From contig NZ_WFLN01000008.1 in the NCBI RefSeq assembly GCF_009208585.1, positions 62,001 through 126,000 on the forward strand: a stretch of 64,000 nucleotides of DNA. The letters are read 5' to 3'. The notes beneath the pieces are model-generated. The model worked only from the letters and a program-made list of their open reading frames with translations, was not told where the DNA came from and ran no database searches. The first letter of the stretch is position 1. The number at the start of each line of letters is the position of its first letter. The DNA is from Fluviispira multicolorata (GTDB lineage: Bacteria; Bdellovibrionota_B; Oligoflexia; Silvanigrellales; Silvanigrellaceae). Position numbers and translations under genes: made by a program. Shown here in pieces: positions 17,266 through 27,038 of the stretch.

Positions 17266-18900
17266 TTAATTGTATTTCAATTTTAATATACTAAAACAAT
17301 AATTTTTATAGTCTTCAAGTGTTGTAAGCTCTTTTGGAATGAGTCCTTTATCTTCTAAAGCTTTTCTGGCCATAAAACTTATCCAGCAGTGTGCATAGCT
17401 GCTTGGATGGGGGTTGTTCCAAAATACCGTTGTTGCACTGATTTTATCAAGCCCATCTGATTCACTTTCGCTTTGTCTGTGACATGAACTTCTTAATGCA
17501 TATGTATTTGCGCTAAAATCGCTTTTTACTAATGCCTTTGCTGCACCAATGTAACCCCCTGTGTAGCAAACTTCTTGAATATATTTATTTGTTGTACCTG
17601 GAATAAGGTATTTTGAATCCAAAGGTTGTGTTTCGTAATTAAAATTGCTCCCATCTATGATATTTTTACCCTCTATAAAAGAATTAAAACCTTTAAAAAT
17701 GTCAACATAAGTGATATCAATATCTTTCTTTATTGTTTCAATTTCTTTTATTTTTAATTGTAAAGTTTTATTATGATTGTCAATGACCTTAGTTATTTTT
17801 TGAGAAAATGCTATTTTATTTCTTTCATCCGTTGGATTTTCAATATCCTTTATTTTATATCTCGTATCTAATACGACAGGAGTTCTACCAAAATCTGGAA
17901 GATTAAAAATTAAAAAATGGCGTGCGCCACGGTTGTATAAAATATTAATTTGTTCAGAAATATTTTCTACAGATCGCTTATAAACTGTAGTAGATCCACC
18001 AATTTTATTTGGATTATCAAAAAATTCTTGAGTAAATATTGGGCTTTCTAATTTAGAAATATAATCATTTGCGCCAATCCAAATAACGAATAGAATTTCA
18101 TCAGAATTGCTAATATATGGAGATTTTGAGGCATATGAGTCTTGAGTTAAATATGAATTCAAAAAATGATTGATATAATCTTTTGAACTGCCTGTTACGA
18201 AATTTCTACCAAGTGATGTCATATAATTTTTTAAATTATTAAAGTAGAAATCATTTGATCCGTCTGATTTTGCACCACCATAAGCAAAATTTAAAACAGG
18301 ATAATGGGGACCTTTATTCGGCTGCATACCAGCAAGAAAATCAATCCAATTATAGAAATCTGTAAAGCGTCCAAAAAAACCAGGATATCCAGGCATATAT
18401 TTTGTCCATCTTTTTAAATTTCCAGTATCAGACAAACTGTCACCAAAAAGAATAATTTGCTTAATTTTAGCATAATTATTATTATCTTTGAGAAAACGAA
18501 TTGGATATTCAAACCCATCAAAATTAGATGTCGCAGCTTTATAATCTAGGAGTTTTAAAGTTACTTTACTTTTCCAAAAAAATGTACCATTTTTAATAGC
18601 ATTTTGACAATGTTTTTCGACTTCACTTCGAGTTAAATATTCTTCAATAAAAAATCCATCTATAACTGTACCATTTAATTTCGTATATTGGTTTGCGTCA
18701 TTTAAAGCCCAGAAATAATTTGTATTTGCACCAATATAAAGTTTACTTGGCGTCATTAAAGAAGAGTTTTTATTATATGGTCCTTTGTCAGAATCATAAT
18801 AGTAACATGCAACATAGAAGGTCCCGGCAAATGCATAAAATGAGAATAATATTGAAAATAGAGCGAGTAATTTAATTATACGAAGAGAAAGTAGAATCAT
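17266..18900 (-). CDS. Secreted GDSL/SGNH lipase-acyltransferase family protein
   Basis: About 544 residues with a signal peptide (LLALFSILFSFYAFAG). After an unassigned N-terminal region of about 145 residues comes the GDSL domain: FGDSLSDTGN with nucleophile Ser161 (numbered from the upstream ATG at 18918), block II NFAYGGAKSDG, block III WIGANDYI, and the catalytic His504 in NNPHPSSYAH. This pattern resembles secreted phospholipase/glycerophospholipid:cholesterol acyltransferases such as Legionella PlaA. The residue three before His, usually Asp, is Asn; the GANDY Asp may serve instead, as reported for Aeromonas GCAT. The ATG at 18900 is preferred because GGAG lies seven bases upstream; the ATG at 18918 has no SD. 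Substrate unknown. Confidence 0.75.
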   Translation of the reverse strand: MILLSLRIIKLLALFSILFSFYAFAGTFYVACYYYDSDKGPYNKNSSLMTPSKLYIGANTNYFWALNDANQYTKLNGTVIDGFFIEEYLTRSEVEKHCQNAIKNGTFFWKSKVTLKLLDYKAATSNFDGFEYPIRFLKDNNNYAKIKQIILFGDSLSDTGNLKRWTKYMPGYPGFFGRFTDFYNWIDFLAGMQPNKGPHYPVLNFAYGGAKSDGSNDFYFNNLKNYMTSLGRNFVTGSSKDYINHFLNSYLTQDSYASKSPYISNSDEILFVIWIGANDYISKLESPIFTQEFFDNPNKIGGSTTVYKRSVENISEQINILYNRGARHFLIFNLPDFGRTPVVLDTRYKIKDIENPTDERNKIAFSQKITKVIDNHNKTLQLKIKEIETIKKDIDITYVDIFKGFNSFIEGKNIIDGSNFNYETQPLDSKYLIPGTTNKYIQEVCYTGGYIGAAKALVKSDFSANTYALRSSCHRQSESESDGLDKISATTVFWNNPHPSSYAHCWISFMARKALEDKGLIPKELTTLEDYKNYCFSILKLKYN

Positions 18901-19040
18901 AATTATTCTCCGACTCATGTAAACTTAAACTCTTTATAAGAGTTGCAATTGCTAAATACTTATTCTTTATTGAGCAATTTATGTCATCGGATTTATAGTC
19001 AAAAATGTGAGTTAATTTTTATAAAGATTTAATTATATTT

Positions 19041-19079
19041 AAAAAAAAATACCCTTCCTTTATGGAAGAGTATTTTTTT
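19041..19079 (-). terminator. Terminator after the fadN-fadA operon
   Basis: AAAAATACCCTTCC and GGAAGAGTATTTTT arms with a five-base TTTAT loop and one mismatch, flanked by A and T runs, 18 bases downstream of the fadA stop. Confidence 0.75.
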
Positions 19080-19096
19080 ATGCTTGAAAAAGAGAA

Positions 19097-20290
19097 TTAG
19101 ACCATTTCAATAAGTCCTGCAGCTCCCATCCCAGTGCCTATACACATTGTGACTATTCCATATTTGTTATTGCGTCGTTTCATTCCATTCACAATTGTTG
19201 CTGTACGAATTGCGCCTGTTGCACCAAGTGGGTGGCCGAGTGCTATGGCTCCCCCCAGTGGGTTTACTTTTTTAGGATCCAGTCCAAGATCATTAATTAC
19301 GGCAAGACTTTGTGCAGCAAAAGCTTCATTTAATTCAAACCAATCAATTTGATTTTGTTTGATACCAGCTTGCTTTAATACCTTAGGAATTGCTTCTTTA
19401 GGTCCAATACCCATAATTTCGGGTGGAACTCCTGCCACTGCAAAGCTAACAAAGCGTGCGAGTGGTGTGAGATTGAATTTTTTGATTGCTTTTTCACTTG
19501 CTAAGAGAATAGCTGCAGCGCCATCACTCATTTGTGAGCTGTTCCCAGCGGTGACGCTGCCACGTGCTGCAAAAACAGGTCTCAGTTTAGCAAGTGCCTC
19601 GTAAGTTGAATCAGGTCTTGGTCCTTCATCGTGACTTATAATTTTATTATGATTCAAAACTTCTCCTATCTTGCCTGGAGAGCAGTCTGTGACAGTATAA
19701 GGAAGTATTTCATCACTAAATTCACCATTTTTAATGGCTTCGCTAGCCCTGCGATGGCTTTCCAAAGCAAAATTATCTTGAGCTTCACGGGTAATTTTCC
19801 ATTTATCAGCAACTTTTTCTGCTGTGATGCCCATTCCATAAGAAATGGCAATATTTTCATCCGCAAAAAAACTCGGATTCATGACTACTTTGTGACCCAT
19901 CATTGGAATAAGACTCATGCTTTCTGTTCCAGATGCAATCATTAAGTCTGCTTCTCCCAATTTTATTCTATCTGCAGCCATGGCAACAGCTTGAATACCT
20001 GACGAGCAAAAGCGATTGATAGTCATTCCAGGGACGACATTGGGCAACCCAGCCAAAAGTAAAGAAATTCTGGCAACATTCATTCCCTGTTCAGCCTCAG
20101 GCATGGCACATCCCGTAATGACATCACCAATTTCCATTGGGTTTAAATTTGGATATTTTTGTATTATTCCTTTTAAACAGTGTGCGAGTAAATCATCAGG
20201 ACGAGTGGTTTTAAAGACTCCTCTTGGAGCCTTTCCTACTGGAGTTCTTATTGCAGCACATATATAAGCATCTTGAATTTGTTTTGACAT
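19097..20290 (-). CDS. fadA: Acetyl-CoA acyltransferase (3-ketoacyl-CoA thiolase)
   Basis: Last step of beta-oxidation: splits 3-ketoacyl-CoA with CoA into acetyl-CoA and a shortened acyl-CoA. 397 residues with all thiolase signatures: the nucleophilic Cys in NRFCSSGIQA (about residue 90), the GHPLGATGA loop with the catalytic His, and CIGTGMGAAG with the second Cys near the C terminus. AAGGAG lies before the ATG. It follows the multifunctional enzyme gene by 26 bases, giving the FadN-FadA order seen in Bacillus beta-oxidation operons. An acetyl-CoA acetyltransferase role is possible but less likely in this context. Confidence 0.9.
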   Translation of the reverse strand: MSKQIQDAYICAAIRTPVGKAPRGVFKTTRPDDLLAHCLKGIIQKYPNLNPMEIGDVITGCAMPEAEQGMNVARISLLLAGLPNVVPGMTINRFCSSGIQAVAMAADRIKLGEADLMIASGTESMSLIPMMGHKVVMNPSFFADENIAISYGMGITAEKVADKWKITREAQDNFALESHRRASEAIKNGEFSDEILPYTVTDCSPGKIGEVLNHNKIISHDEGPRPDSTYEALAKLRPVFAARGSVTAGNSSQMSDGAAAILLASEKAIKKFNLTPLARFVSFAVAGVPPEIMGIGPKEAIPKVLKQAGIKQNQIDWFELNEAFAAQSLAVINDLGLDPKKVNPLGGAIALGHPLGATGAIRTATIVNGMKRRNNKYGIVTMCIGTGMGAAGLIEMV

Positions 20291-20316
20291 TATGTTTGAC
20301 TCCTTTAAAGCATATA

Positions 20317-22692
20317 TTAATTTCTAAGAGGTTTACCATTTTCGAGCATATATTTTATGCGCTGCTGTGTTTTTTCACTTCTTAATAACTCCATAAAGAA
20401 TCTAAATTCCAACTCTAGAAGCCATTCGTCTGTGACTGTGTTACCTTGATCTATTTCTCCGCCTCCTAAAATTGTTGCAACACGTTTACCAATTTCATTA
20501 TCATGTTCAGAAATAAATCCGCCTGCGAGCATGTTTACAAGAGCCGCTTTAAATGTTGCTGTGCCACCTTTACCTGTTACAATAATATCTTTAGATTTAA
20601 GAGGAGGGCGGTAACCAGTTTCGTATAATGATTTTACTTCTTCAGTTGCAACATATAAAAGTTCATTTGGATTAAAAATAATTGTGTCTGAAGGTCTTAA
20701 ATATCCAAGCTCTTTTGCATCTTCGGCGCTGCGTGAAACTTTAGCCATAGCAATATTTTCAAAATATTTTTGCAGAAATGGAAAAATATTTCCACCTTTT
20801 GCTTCTTTTGCGGCTCTTAGAGTAAACTCTTTGCATCCTCCCCCTGCAGGGAGAAGTCCAACTCCTACTTCAACAAGTCCCATATAAGTTTCCAGTGCTG
20901 CCACCGCTTTGCTACAATGCATTACAAATTCACAGCCTCCACCAAGCGCAAGCCCTTGAACTGCTGCCACTGTTGGCACAAGGGAGTGCTTTAAAGCCAT
21001 AGAAGCATCTTGAAAGCGTTTCACCATTGTTTCTAGAGTTTTAAAATCATTGTCTTTTAGTGCTTGAGTGACTTGTGCTAAATTTGCTCCAGCACTAAAT
21101 GGGGCTTCAGTTTGCCAAAGGACTAGACCTTTAAATTTATCTTCTGCAATTTTTACAGATTTAATAACGCCTTCAAGAACATCTGAGCCTATTGCGTGCA
21201 TTTTGCTCTTAAATGATAGAATTGAAACTTCTTGATCTTTGGTCCAAAGCCGAACACCTTCATTTTCATAAACTGTTTCACCATATGTTGCTTTTTCTCC
21301 AAGAACCCGCTCAGGATAATACTGTCTTAAATAAACAGGAAGTTCTCTGCGCGGTTCGTTTTTATTTGTGCTCGGAGAATAGCTGCCATTTGCAAAATGG
21401 ACTTCACTGCGTCCATCTGTAACCCAAGCAGGAAGTGGAGATTTCGCAACAGTTTTGCCTGCTGCAATGTCCTCATTAATAGCATCTGTAATAAATTTCC
21501 AACCTGCTGCTTGCCAAGTTTCAAATGGTCCCATTGCCCAGCCGTATCCCCAGCGGATGGCAAGGTCAAGGTCGCGTGCATTGTCTGCTATTTCTTCGAG
21601 TTGTACAGCGCAGTAGTGAAAAAGATCTCTAAAAATCGCCCAAAGAAATTGTGCTTGAGGATTTTTGGAGTTTCTCAATTGTTTAAATTTTTCACTTGGG
21701 TCTTTCAATTTTAAAATGGAAACAACGTCTGCATCTGCTTCAGGTTTGCTGGGTCTATAATCTTGTAACTTTAAATCGAGGACATGAATTTCTTTCCCGA
21801 TCTTTCTAAAAACACCTCCACCCGCTTTTTGTCCAACAGCTCCTTTAGAAATAAGAGCTTGAATCCAGCTCGGTACATTAAAAATAGAATGCCAAGGATC
21901 GTTTGGAAGTGTGTCAGACATTGTTTTAATTACGTGTGCAAGTGTATCAATACCAACAACATCTAAAGTTCTATAAGTCGCACTTTTTGCTCTTCCTATC
22001 GATGTGCCTGTTAATGCGTCGACTACGTCAAAACCTAAAGCAAATTTTTCGGTATGGTGCATTGTTGCTAGCATTGAAAAAACACCAATTCTATTTGCAA
22101 TAAAGTTTGGCGTATCTTTTGCTCGAATCACTCCTTTACCAAGTGTCGTTGTTAAAAACTCTTCTAAATTATCCATCGTTTGTAAATTTGTACTTTTCTG
22201 AGGAATAATTTCTACGAGAGTCATGTATCTGGGTGGATTAAAAAAGTGAATTCCACAAAAGTTTTTTCTTAATTCGGAAGGCAATACTTCGGCGAGTGAA
22301 TTTATTGAAAGTCCTGAAGTGTTGGTTGCAAAGATTGCATGTGAGGAGATTTTAGAACTGACTTTGGAATATAAATCTTTTTTCCAGTCGATTCTTTCGC
22401 TAATTGCTTCAATAATTAGATCACAATCTTGAAGTTTATCAAGATCATGTTCATAATTAGCAGGTGTAATATAATTCGCTTTTGATTTAATTGAAAAGGG
22501 AGTAGGTTCTAGCTTTTGTAAAAAAGCGAGTGACTTCTGAACAATTCCATTTGGATTTCCATCTTTTGCAGGAAGATCAAATAATACAACTTCAACATTT
22601 GCATTTGCCATATGTGCTGCAATTTGAGCTCCCATGACTCCAGATCCCAAAACTGCAACTTTACGTACAAGATATCGATTGTGACTTGCCAT
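20317..22692 (-). CDS. fadN: 3-hydroxyacyl-CoA dehydrogenase/enoyl-CoA hydratase (FadN type)
   Basis: Bifunctional beta-oxidation enzyme, 791 residues, the same size as Bacillus FadN. The order is dehydrogenase first, with Rossmann motif GSGVMGAQIAAHMANA at residues 16-31, the FNPP and GHHF-like part (CGIHFFNPPRYM), and KDTPNFIANRIG. The crotonase-like hydratase is in the second half (GLALGGGCEFVMHC, GVGLLPAGGGCKE with its catalytic Glu). This order is opposite to E. coli FadB/FadJ, so fadN rather than fadB. GGAG precedes the ATG. It is the first gene of the operon with fadA; no acyl-CoA dehydrogenase or fadR-like regulator is adjacent. Confidence 0.9.
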   Translation of the reverse strand: MASHNRYLVRKVAVLGSGVMGAQIAAHMANANVEVVLFDLPAKDGNPNGIVQKSLAFLQKLEPTPFSIKSKANYITPANYEHDLDKLQDCDLIIEAISERIDWKKDLYSKVSSKISSHAIFATNTSGLSINSLAEVLPSELRKNFCGIHFFNPPRYMTLVEIIPQKSTNLQTMDNLEEFLTTTLGKGVIRAKDTPNFIANRIGVFSMLATMHHTEKFALGFDVVDALTGTSIGRAKSATYRTLDVVGIDTLAHVIKTMSDTLPNDPWHSIFNVPSWIQALISKGAVGQKAGGGVFRKIGKEIHVLDLKLQDYRPSKPEADADVVSILKLKDPSEKFKQLRNSKNPQAQFLWAIFRDLFHYCAVQLEEIADNARDLDLAIRWGYGWAMGPFETWQAAGWKFITDAINEDIAAGKTVAKSPLPAWVTDGRSEVHFANGSYSPSTNKNEPRRELPVYLRQYYPERVLGEKATYGETVYENEGVRLWTKDQEVSILSFKSKMHAIGSDVLEGVIKSVKIAEDKFKGLVLWQTEAPFSAGANLAQVTQALKDNDFKTLETMVKRFQDASMALKHSLVPTVAAVQGLALGGGCEFVMHCSKAVAALETYMGLVEVGVGLLPAGGGCKEFTLRAAKEAKGGNIFPFLQKYFENIAMAKVSRSAEDAKELGYLRPSDTIIFNPNELLYVATEEVKSLYETGYRPPLKSKDIIVTGKGGTATFKAALVNMLAGGFISEHDNEIGKRVATILGGGEIDQGNTVTDEWLLELEFRFFMELLRSEKTQQRIKYMLENGKPLRN

Positions 22693-22790
22693 TTTTTACT
22701 CCATATAAGAGAACAATTAAATAATTAAAAATCGAGCTAGCGACTTAGTGTATTTCTTAAACTTGAATTTGACAACAGGGAGCAAATTAG

Positions 22791-23849
22791 ATGGCAAAGT
22801 ACTTAGTTTTAAAACTAAGAGCAATGGGAGATACAGTCATTTTAACATCAGTTGTCGAGTGTATAAAAAAAAATGATATGTATGCTGATATTGATGTTTT
22901 TGTTGAATCAGATTGGAAAGCTGTTTTTGAAAAAAATTTATATGTAAATAATATATATTTATTTACAAGATATAATTTTAAATTATTTAATTTTCTTTAT
23001 GAAAAAATATTTCTCGTTTTAAAATTTTTAATTTTTTTCCGATTGAAAAAATATGACTATTCAATAAATTGCAATGCAAGTAATACAAGTGCATTTTTGT
23101 CATTTCTCACTGGAGCTAAGAATAGATCTAATCATTTTCATAGTTTACGCCGAAAAAATAAATTTTCTACAGTGCAAATACCTGATAAAGGTATACATAA
23201 ATCAGCTATTCAAAGAGATTTAGATACAGTTATTGGATTTAATTTTAAAATTGATGGTAGTGAATTTCCTAAAATATATATCTCTGAATTAGAAAAAGCA
23301 TGGGCAAAAAATTATTTAAAAAATTTTTTGCAGGAAATATCGTCTCCTCTATTAATGCTTGGAATTGGGGCAGGACGTCGAACAAAAATTTGGCCACCAC
23401 AATATTTTGCAAAGCTTGCGACGAACTGGATTGAACAAAAAAAAGGTTGTGTTGTTGCTATTACATCATATGTGGATAAAGAACTCATTGAAGAGCTTTT
23501 AATATATATGTCAGAAGATAATAAAAAGAAATTTTTACATACAAGCTCATGTAGCCTAAGAGAACGTTTTCGCATATTGTCTTTAGCAGATATCTTTATT
23601 GGCAATGACTCAGGATTAAAGCACGCTGCAATTGCAATAGGGGTAAAAACTTACACTCTTTTTGGACCAGAATCTCCACTTGAATGGCACCCGTATAGCT
23701 TCGAAAAACATCCAATTTTTTATATAGAAAATCTTTCATGTCGCACAGCAACAGGGCGGAGCTGTTCTATCGAATTGTGCAGTAAAGAAAAAAATAAGTG
23801 CATGACTGATCTTTTACCTGATGATGTATTTAAAGATTTAAGTATTTAA
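22791..23849 (+). CDS. Glycosyltransferase family 9 (heptosyltransferase-like)
   Basis: 352-residue GT-B enzyme acting at the cytoplasmic face of the inner membrane in LPS core or other surface glycan synthesis. The N-terminal KLRAMGDTVILTSVV is the family's GD(x)hh..P loop. The nucleotide-sugar half has GIGAGRRTKIWPPQYFAKLA and FIGNDSGLKHAAIAIGVKTYTLFGPESP, both hallmark ADP-heptose transferase motifs. A good GGGAG SD lies eight bases before ATG. Cys residues near the C terminus (CRTATGRSCSIELC) are typical of the family. No other LPS genes are beside it; the acceptor is unknown. Confidence 0.85.
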   Translation: MAKYLVLKLRAMGDTVILTSVVECIKKNDMYADIDVFVESDWKAVFEKNLYVNNIYLFTRYNFKLFNFLYEKIFLVLKFLIFFRLKKYDYSINCNASNTSAFLSFLTGAKNRSNHFHSLRRKNKFSTVQIPDKGIHKSAIQRDLDTVIGFNFKIDGSEFPKIYISELEKAWAKNYLKNFLQEISSPLLMLGIGAGRRTKIWPPQYFAKLATNWIEQKKGCVVAITSYVDKELIEELLIYMSEDNKKKFLHTSSCSLRERFRILSLADIFIGNDSGLKHAAIAIGVKTYTLFGPESPLEWHPYSFEKHPIFYIENLSCRTATGRSCSIELCSKEKNKCMTDLLPDDVFKDLSI

Positions 23850-24069
23850 AATTTCTGCAATATTTTGTAAAAATAAGAAATAAATTTAAAATAAAGCTTC
23901 ATATAAATACAGTCAGAAAAAATGCATTGAAACTCATTTTTATCACCTTATAATTATTTTATATAGAGAGAAGAGGCTAGGGTAAGAAAAATTTAATTTT
24001 TATATTCACTTTTTGGTTCTTTTATAATTTTTCCTAGTACCTAAATATTTGGTTATTACTGGAGAGAAA

Positions 24070-27024
24070 ATGTTAGATAAAAGATCACTAGAAAGCTTTT
24101 TAAAAAATCAGTCTTTGAATTCTTATACTTTAATTTCTGCATTATTTCTTTTATTTTCAATAACTACTATTTCATTATATTATTATCAAAATTCAGTAAA
24201 TTCAAAGTTCTATGAAGATTCTTTGAATAAAAATATAACAATTGTTTATTTAAGTGAGCTTAGAGGTATTGTTAAAAGCAAAGAAAGTACAGGATTTAAA
24301 ACAAATATTATTGATGAATTTGGTGAGAAAGTTTTTTTCTTAAAAAAAAATTTAACTATATATGAAGAAAATAAAAGTTGTTCTAATGTTAATCAATCAT
24401 TATCTAATCTCAATATTTTTCCAGATGAAAGTGGATTAGTGATTTTTAAAAGAAATACACTTCAATGTATTGAGTATATTGGGAAAAAAGTTCTTGAAGA
24501 AATTAATGAGTTTAAAAAAGATTCAAAAATAGTTCATTTGACAGATATAGTCCTTATTGTTCTTTTTTTAGCTCTACTGTGTATTTTTATCATATATGGT
24601 TATTTTATAACAAATATTTTGGATAAATTAATAAAAAATAAATTATTATTTTCAAGTATTGATCTTGCTATAGTAAATTCTGTAGGCGAAAAGGAAATCA
24701 TAGAAAAAGTAATGAAAAATATCGGATCAAGATTGGATTTTGATGTTGGGATATATTGGGATAATATAAATAATGTACTTGTATATAAAGAATATTATGC
24801 GATTAAAAATGATTTAATTAAAATGATTAATAATGTAAAGGAAAACTTTATAAATAAAAATATAAATAAAGAAATTTATGATGGAATTAATGAAGCTGAT
24901 GATGATAATAATTATTTAGGAAAATTATTATTTAAAAAATTTAATATGACAAAGAGAGTCTCTATACCAATTATATATGGAGAAAATAATTTTGGTGAGT
25001 TAGAATTTTTTTATAGAAGAGAAAAAAGTGTATTTAGTATGAATAGTGATGTGAATTTATACAAAAAAATTTCACATTATTTAGGGAAAATTATCTATAA
25101 AAAAGTAGCTGAAAAAGAGCTTGGTGAAACAAGAAATTTATTAGAGCAACAGAGGTATGCACTTGATGCATCAGCAATCGTAGCAATTACAGATTTGACT
25201 GGAAAGATTAAATATGTAAATGAAAAATTTGTAGAACTTTCTGGATTTTCAAAAGAAGAACTCATTGGTAATGATCATAGGATAATCAATTCAGGTCATC
25301 ATCCTAAAGAATTTTTTGTAAACCTATGGAAAACAATTGCAAAAGGAAAAATATGGCATTTCGAGGTGAAAAACAAAAGAAAAGATGGAACATATTATTG
25401 GGTTGATTCAACTGTGGTTCCAATCCATAATTCAAACGGCAAAGTTATTCAATATATTGCAATTCGATTTGATATTAGCCATAAAAAAGAAATGGAAGAA
25501 GTTCTTTTAAAAGCAAGAGAAAGCGCAGAAGAAAATGTTAAAAATAAAGGATTATTTTTTGCCAATATGAGTCATGAAATTCGAACACCTTTGAATGCAA
25601 TGCTTGGGACAATAAATATATTGAGTGATGAAGTTAAAACAGAGAATGCAAAAAAATATTTAAAAATTATTAAAGCAAGTGGTCACAATCTAACAAATTT
25701 ATTAAATGATATATTAGATTTCTCTAAAATTGAAGTAAAAATGCTTAAACTTGAAAATATATCATTTAACTTAATCGATGCAATTCATGAGTGTGTTTCA
25801 ATTTTAGGTGTGAAAGCGATCGAAAAAAAATTACCTATCTATGTTGATATTGATCCTAAAATACCTATGTGGATTATTGGAGATATTTCTCGAGTAAAAC
25901 AAGTAATAGTAAATTTATTAAGCAATGCTATTAAATTTACTACGAGTGGATCGATTACAGTAAAAGTAGAATGTGCTAAAGATTTTAACAATATGAATAT
26001 TATTACAATTTCTATTATTGATACAGGTATTGGATTAACTGAAGATTTTAAAAATAAAATATTTAATTCATTTTCCCAAGCAGATGCATCTATAGCTCGA
26101 AAATTTGGAGGTACAGGTTTAGGGCTCGCAATTTGTAAAGGCATTTGTGAAGCTATGGGAGGGGAAATCTTTGTTAATTCTGAGTTTGGTAAAGGTTCTG
26201 CATTTTCATTTAAATTTAAAGCAATGGAAGGAGAGCCAATAGTAATAAATGAGAATTCCAATAAAATTGATAAAGAAATGGCAAAGAAGTTCCCTTTAAA
26301 TATTTTGGTAGCTGATGATAATTTTAATAATCAGTTTGTAATAAGTAAATTCTTAGAAAAATTAGGATATAACCCAGAAATTGTAAGCAATGGCAAAGAA
26401 GTTTTAGACATATTAACTACAAAGAATTATGATTTAATTTTTATGGATTGTTATATGCCAGAAATGAATGGTTTTGAGACAACTAGCGTAATTTATCAAA
26501 CAATTCAAGCACAAAATCGACCTTGGATTGTTGCTTTAACTGCAAATGTGAGTATTGATGATCGTGAAAAATGTAAAAAAATGGGAATGAATGACTTTAT
26601 TGGTAAACCATTTAATATAGAAGATATTATAAGTTCGTTAAATCTATTTTTGAAGAGTAAAAAAAATATTGGTTTAAAAAGAAGTGAAAATATAATGAGT
26701 TTAAATAAAGAAAAAATTCTAAAACATTTTTCTGATGATGAGAAAATTATGAAAAGATATATAGAGCTTTTTTTCTTATATATTCCAAAGATGTTATCTG
26801 ATATTGAATGTTCAATTGAAAAGAATGATGCGAGAGAATTAGAAATTTCTGCACATAAATTGAAAGGAAATATTGGCAGTTTTTTTGTAGATGAAATAAC
26901 AAAAGACTTATTAATACTTGAAGAAAAAGGGCGACATGGAGATTTAGATGGAGCAAATGAGTTATTTCAAAAAATAAAAGAAAAAATGAACTCTTTATTG
27001 GAGGGGCTAAATTTTTTAATTTAG
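24070..27024 (+). CDS. Hybrid sensor histidine kinase with PAS, REC and Hpt domains
   Basis: 984 residues containing a whole phosphorelay. Two membrane helices (about 18-38 and 160-185) enclose a periplasmic sensor of about 120 residues. A GAF-like region (205-345) and a PAS with PAC (360-475, YVNEKFVELSGFSKEEL) follow. Then come H-box NMSHEIRTPL with His502, N-box VNLLSNAIKFT, DTGIGL, GGTGLGLAIC, a receiver with Asp793 (FMDCYMPEMNG), and an Hpt domain with His929 (SAHKLKGN). ATG 24070 has GGAGAG just upstream; an in-frame TTG at 24049 is not preferred. A REC-DHp gene follows after 14 bases and is its likely partner. Signal unknown. Confidence 0.9.
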   Translation: MLDKRSLESFLKNQSLNSYTLISALFLLFSITTISLYYYQNSVNSKFYEDSLNKNITIVYLSELRGIVKSKESTGFKTNIIDEFGEKVFFLKKNLTIYEENKSCSNVNQSLSNLNIFPDESGLVIFKRNTLQCIEYIGKKVLEEINEFKKDSKIVHLTDIVLIVLFLALLCIFIIYGYFITNILDKLIKNKLLFSSIDLAIVNSVGEKEIIEKVMKNIGSRLDFDVGIYWDNINNVLVYKEYYAIKNDLIKMINNVKENFINKNINKEIYDGINEADDDNNYLGKLLFKKFNMTKRVSIPIIYGENNFGELEFFYRREKSVFSMNSDVNLYKKISHYLGKIIYKKVAEKELGETRNLLEQQRYALDASAIVAITDLTGKIKYVNEKFVELSGFSKEELIGNDHRIINSGHHPKEFFVNLWKTIAKGKIWHFEVKNKRKDGTYYWVDSTVVPIHNSNGKVIQYIAIRFDISHKKEMEEVLLKARESAEENVKNKGLFFANMSHEIRTPLNAMLGTINILSDEVKTENAKKYLKIIKASGHNLTNLLNDILDFSKIEVKMLKLENISFNLIDAIHECVSILGVKAIEKKLPIYVDIDPKIPMWIIGDISRVKQVIVNLLSNAIKFTTSGSITVKVECAKDFNNMNIITISIIDTGIGLTEDFKNKIFNSFSQADASIARKFGGTGLGLAICKGICEAMGGEIFVNSEFGKGSAFSFKFKAMEGEPIVINENSNKIDKEMAKKFPLNILVADDNFNNQFVISKFLEKLGYNPEIVSNGKEVLDILTTKNYDLIFMDCYMPEMNGFETTSVIYQTIQAQNRPWIVALTANVSIDDREKCKKMGMNDFIGKPFNIEDIISSLNLFLKSKKNIGLKRSENIMSLNKEKILKHFSDDEKIMKRYIELFFLYIPKMLSDIECSIEKNDARELEISAHKLKGNIGSFFVDEITKDLLILEEKGRHGDLDGANELFQKIKEKMNSLLEGLNFLI

Positions 27025-27038
27025 TTGAGAAAGAAAAT

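Noticed and set aside
21397..21714. Plus-strand ORF within fadN
   Set aside because: Antisense shadow of a well-conserved gene; no SD and no recognisable sequence.
25839..26261. Minus-strand ORF of 140 codons within the hybrid kinase
   Set aside because: Antisense shadow of the kinase ATPase domain.
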